A DNA stretch of 64,000 nucleotides from Paenibacillus spongiae (lineage in GTDB: Bacteria > Bacillota > Bacilli > Paenibacillales > Paenibacillaceae). Below are positions 62,010 through 64,000 of this stretch, piece by piece. The DNA lies in NCBI RefSeq assembly GCF_024734895.1, contig NZ_CP091430.1, positions 3,862,501-3,926,500 of the forward strand, written 5' to 3'. Positions within the stretch are counted from its first letter, which is position 1. Each line of letters begins with the position of its first letter. A program made the position numbers and the translations under genes. The notes under the pieces are model-generated. The model was not told the origin of the DNA and searched no databases. It saw only the letters and a list, made by a program, of their open reading frames with translations.

Positions 62010-63107
62010 TTGGCGGTTAAGTATATTGTTATAAAGGAAGATATTAAGAAAAGGTTGATGAATGGGGAGTGGACCGAAGGCCATAGACTTCCGTCTAGTA
62101 GAGAGTTTTCACAATACTATGATTCCAGTGTGAATACGGTGGAGAAAGCGATTAAAGAATTATCGAATGAAGGCTGGCTCGTCCGAGATAGCCGTAGAGG
62201 AACTTTCGCGGATAAAAGGAAGGTTACTCATCAAGACCGTACGCGGCTCGTGGCTGCTTTCGTTATAGGCATCGAAAATCCCCTGTGGTCGGCAGCGCTT
62301 AGGGGGGCTGAGGATATATTGTATTTGCAGGGCTATCAGCTGTTAACCTCAAGCGATGATCGCGATTATAAAAAATTGGAGTTTCTCGTTAAAGGGGCGG
62401 TAGCAAGGAAAGTAGAAGGAGTCATATTAAGTCCGTTCATGAGCCAAGGGCATGAAGATATTAATAACCGGCTCTTGTCCTTGCTTCAGGATAACGGAAT
62501 CAAAATCGTATTTCTGGATCGGATGATATCCAACACCAAGATACCATATGTAACCAGTGATAATATCGCTGGAGCATATAATTTGACAAAGCTGTTGCTT
62601 GATCAAGGACATCGCCGCATATTGTTCATCAGAAACACGAATGTGAGTACGATGACTGAGCGTCTTTTCGGATTCAGACAAGCTTTTATCGATTCCGGTC
62701 TTGAATATTCGGAGGAGTTCGATGTGATCATTCCAACAGAGTTGGAGGACTTTTCCAACGAATTTGAGGCTTATTGCCATGTTTTTGAGCAGAAAATGAA
62801 ACAAATGAGTTTTACGGCTGTATTTACGGCAAACGATCAGATCGCGGAAGCTGCAATCCAATCTTTCGAAAAATTGAATTACAGCATACCTGGTGATGTA
62901 TCGCTTGTAACGTACGATGCCGTAAATTTAAATCGTAAAGTCAATCGAAATGTAACGGGGGTCTCACAACCCTTTTATGAAATGGGACAATGTGCAGCCA
63001 GAAAATTGCTCAGCATGATTGAAGATAATGATGATCAGCATAATTTCGGACAAGTATGCAAATCGACCATTTATATAGGGGAGTCTGTTTTACCTGTTTC
63101 AATCTGA
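62010..63107 (+). CDS. GntR-HTH / LacI-type sugar-sensing regulator
   Basis: 365 residues from TTG at 62010 (GAGGAG 8 bp upstream). N-terminal GntR winged helix (~1-70; LPSSREFSQYYDSSVNTVEK, AIKELSNEGWLVRDSRRGTF) fused to a LacI/periplasmic-binding type effector domain (~80-365; VEGVILSPFMSQ, VTSDNIAGAYNLTKLLLDQG, TAVFTANDQIAEAAIQSF). This AraR/GntR-type hybrid senses a sugar. Likely targets are its own promoter and the downstream glycan genes. Confidence 0.92.
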   Translation: MAVKYIVIKEDIKKRLMNGEWTEGHRLPSSREFSQYYDSSVNTVEKAIKELSNEGWLVRDSRRGTFADKRKVTHQDRTRLVAAFVIGIENPLWSAALRGAEDILYLQGYQLLTSSDDRDYKKLEFLVKGAVARKVEGVILSPFMSQGHEDINNRLLSLLQDNGIKIVFLDRMISNTKIPYVTSDNIAGAYNLTKLLLDQGHRRILFIRNTNVSTMTERLFGFRQAFIDSGLEYSEEFDVIIPTELEDFSNEFEAYCHVFEQKMKQMSFTAVFTANDQIAEAAIQSFEKLNYSIPGDVSLVTYDAVNLNRKVNRNVTGVSQPFYEMGQCAARKLLSMIEDNDDQHNFGQVCKSTIYIGESVLPVSI

Positions 63108-63277
63108 AGTCCTTCATAATCATTCAAAAAGCCAGCTCGTGTCATGTGGAAAGCTGGAACGATCCGCGGTGTGAATGTACAGCTGCGTATTCCGAAGACA
63201 CGGGTTCTTTTTTGTTTCCGAAATCAAAAAACTGTATCATTTATTGTATTATAATATAATGGTTTTATAATAAAATA
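63108..63277. other. Gap before the 63.3 kb promoter
   Basis: 170 bp; a weak imperfect hairpin precedes TTCTTTTTTG (~63206), perhaps the terminator of the regulator. The 3' half is very AT-rich. Confidence 0.4.
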
Positions 63278-63306
63278 TTGACACAAATGATCACGTGCTG
63301 TATTGT
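63278..63306 (+). promoter_or_regulatory. Sigma-A-type promoter
   Basis: TTGACA (63278-63283), exact 17-bp spacer and TATTGT (63301-63306), with an AT-rich UP-like stretch just upstream. Confidence 0.75.
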
Positions 63307-63339
63307 GTTTGTATGCGATTCGGATAGCTGAATTTAGGT

Positions 63340-63353
63340 TGTAAGCGCTAACT
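63340..63353 (+). promoter_or_regulatory. cre-like catabolite-responsive element
   Basis: TGTAAGCGCTAACT matches TGWNANCGNTNWCA at 13 of 14 positions, ~35 bp downstream of the -10 and just before a ribosome binding site, a roadblock position for CcpA. Confidence 0.6.
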
Positions 63354-63364
63354 TTAGGAGAATT

Positions 63365-63514
63365 ATGTTATTCATCAATGGCAAAGAAAGCTTCGACAAC
63401 TGGACGGCCTTCCAGGATAAAATTAAAAAGACAGGCGATCTGGATAAAGTACTGCAGATCTACAATGATGCTTTGAAGAGTTATCAAGAAAGAAGCGCAG
63501 CAACGAAATATTAG
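63365..63514 (+). pseudogene. 49-codon remnant of a sugar-binding lipoprotein gene under an intact promoter
   Basis: ATG at 63365 behind AGGAG encodes FINGKESFDNWTAFQDKIKK and DLDKVLQIYNDALKSYQERS, the closing ~45 residues of LipO-type solute-binding proteins (compare FIAGKMPMDQWDKFVSDLKA in the protein at 60109-61761). Signal peptide and binding domain are missing, while promoter, cre-like site and ribosome binding site remain. A deletion has probably joined the start region to the 3' end. A new small peptide is less likely. Confidence 0.7.
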
Positions 63515-63603
63515 TAATATTCAACTATATAATCCATTAAATGGTACATATTGAGTTGAGTTCGATTGGAGTAGTGATTTCAGCATTTCGGGAGGACGAT
63601 AGA

Positions 63604-64000
63604 ATGAAACCTGTAGAGTGGAAAGAGAAGATGGAGAAGTATAATGGAGTTTTCCAGGAACCACCTGGAAATGTGCCTTCGGACAAAGTCGTTGATGGAC
63701 CTATAATTGGAAACGGCGATGTCGGTGTTGTCCTCAGCGGATTACCGGATCAGCAGCGTCTATGGATATCGAAAGTTGATTTTTGGAAAACGAAAAGGAC
63801 ATACCCGAACGGTAGTCCGTGTTTGCTCGGGGGAATCGATATTCATATTCCTGCGTTGGCTGATGCTTCGTATTATGCTGAACAACGGCTAAATGAAGCT
63901 AATGTTGTGTCGACATTTCGCGGAGATTCAACGCTTGTTACGATGACCACATGGGTTTCGGCTACAGAGAATGCATTGGTTATCGAGTTAGTTTGCGAAG
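63604..64000 (+). CDS. GH95-like glycoside hydrolase (3' end outside window)
   Basis: ATG at 63604 behind GGGAGG; 132 codons are visible. GPIIGNGDVGVVLSGLPDQQ, LWISKVDFWKTKRTYPNG and LLGGIDIHIP match the N-terminal beta-domain of GH95-like (alpha-L-fucosidase/galactosidase-type) or related cytosolic enzymes. No signal peptide. It lies in the same transcription unit as the solute-binding remnant, so the former locus combined import and hydrolysis under CcpA control. Confidence 0.7.
   Translation, partial: MKPVEWKEKMEKYNGVFQEPPGNVPSDKVVDGPIIGNGDVGVVLSGLPDQQRLWISKVDFWKTKRTYPNGSPCLLGGIDIHIPALADASYYAEQRLNEANVVSTFRGDSTLVTMTTWVSATENALVIELVCE

Noticed and set aside
1..64000. tRNA and rRNA genes
   Set aside because: No cloverleaf-like pattern or rRNA core sequence was noticed on either strand by eye; a dedicated scan was not possible.
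1..64000. Prophage or integrative element spanning the region
   Set aside because: Apart from the tyrosine recombinase and two insertion sequences there are no phage structural, conjugation or replication genes.

Overview
The window looks like chromosomal DNA of a Paenibacillaceae member (Paenibacillus or a close relative). Evidence: strong Gram-positive ribosome binding sites, frequent TTG and GTG starts, LplB/YtcP/LipO-type sugar importers, DUF5696, DUF5695 and DUF4091 proteins, YesN-type AraC regulators, a SpoVB-like flippase and catabolite-responsive (cre-like) sites. This is inferred from gene content; no 16S gene is present.

Layout. 1-10.5 kb: carbohydrate locus with a partial MalG-type permease, an NHL-propeller/TPR/Yip1 membrane protein, a DUF5696 protein, a second permease pair and, behind a cre-like site, two secreted proteins (DUF4091/GH123-like and CBM9-like). 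10.5-20.8 kb: DUF1877 protein, aldolase remnant, IS3-family element inserted cleanly in a small membrane-protein gene, two-component system, an operon of small enzymes and membrane proteins, and several decayed genes. 20.8-30.8 kb: RsgA, a kinase-like phosphotransferase, a PadR-DUF1048-DrrAB operon, an AraC/cupin divergent pair, a SpoVB-like flippase, and a truncated response regulator fused by deletion to a broken hydrolase. 31.4-37 kb: two large putative glycan-active proteins (one DUF5695) and an AraC regulator.

37-47.4 kb is the most unusual part. Small unrelated genes (GNAT fragment, TMEM175 channel, alcohol dehydrogenase fragment, cupin, NUDIX fragment, chloramphenicol-phosphotransferase-like kinase, tyrosine recombinase, orphan proteins, DUF4362 lipoprotein, two metal/Fe-S-type proteins) are separated by about ten copies of a roughly 90-bp structured repeat. 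Each full copy has a left block (ACTAACGGGaAaCGaTAG), a central GC-rich hairpin and a right block (GCTAACGGGCAGgATAG). Intact copies lie in one orientation, 3' of genes, and often at the broken edge of a gene fragment. A XerC/D-like recombinase sits inside the array. It resembles a gene-cassette array, but repeat-mediated decay or mobile terminators are alternatives. An IS110/IS1111-type element with a candidate guide-RNA region is also in this stretch.

47.4-64 kb: methyltransferase, heterodimeric ABC exporter behind a four-half-site operator, BtrH/C39-like orphan protein, decayed GntR/enolase pair, then an intact YesN-like regulator with two permeases and a solute-binding lipoprotein, a GntR-LacI hybrid regulator with its own operator, a 49-codon solute-binding-protein remnant under an intact promoter and cre-like site, and the start of a GH95-like enzyme running off the right edge.
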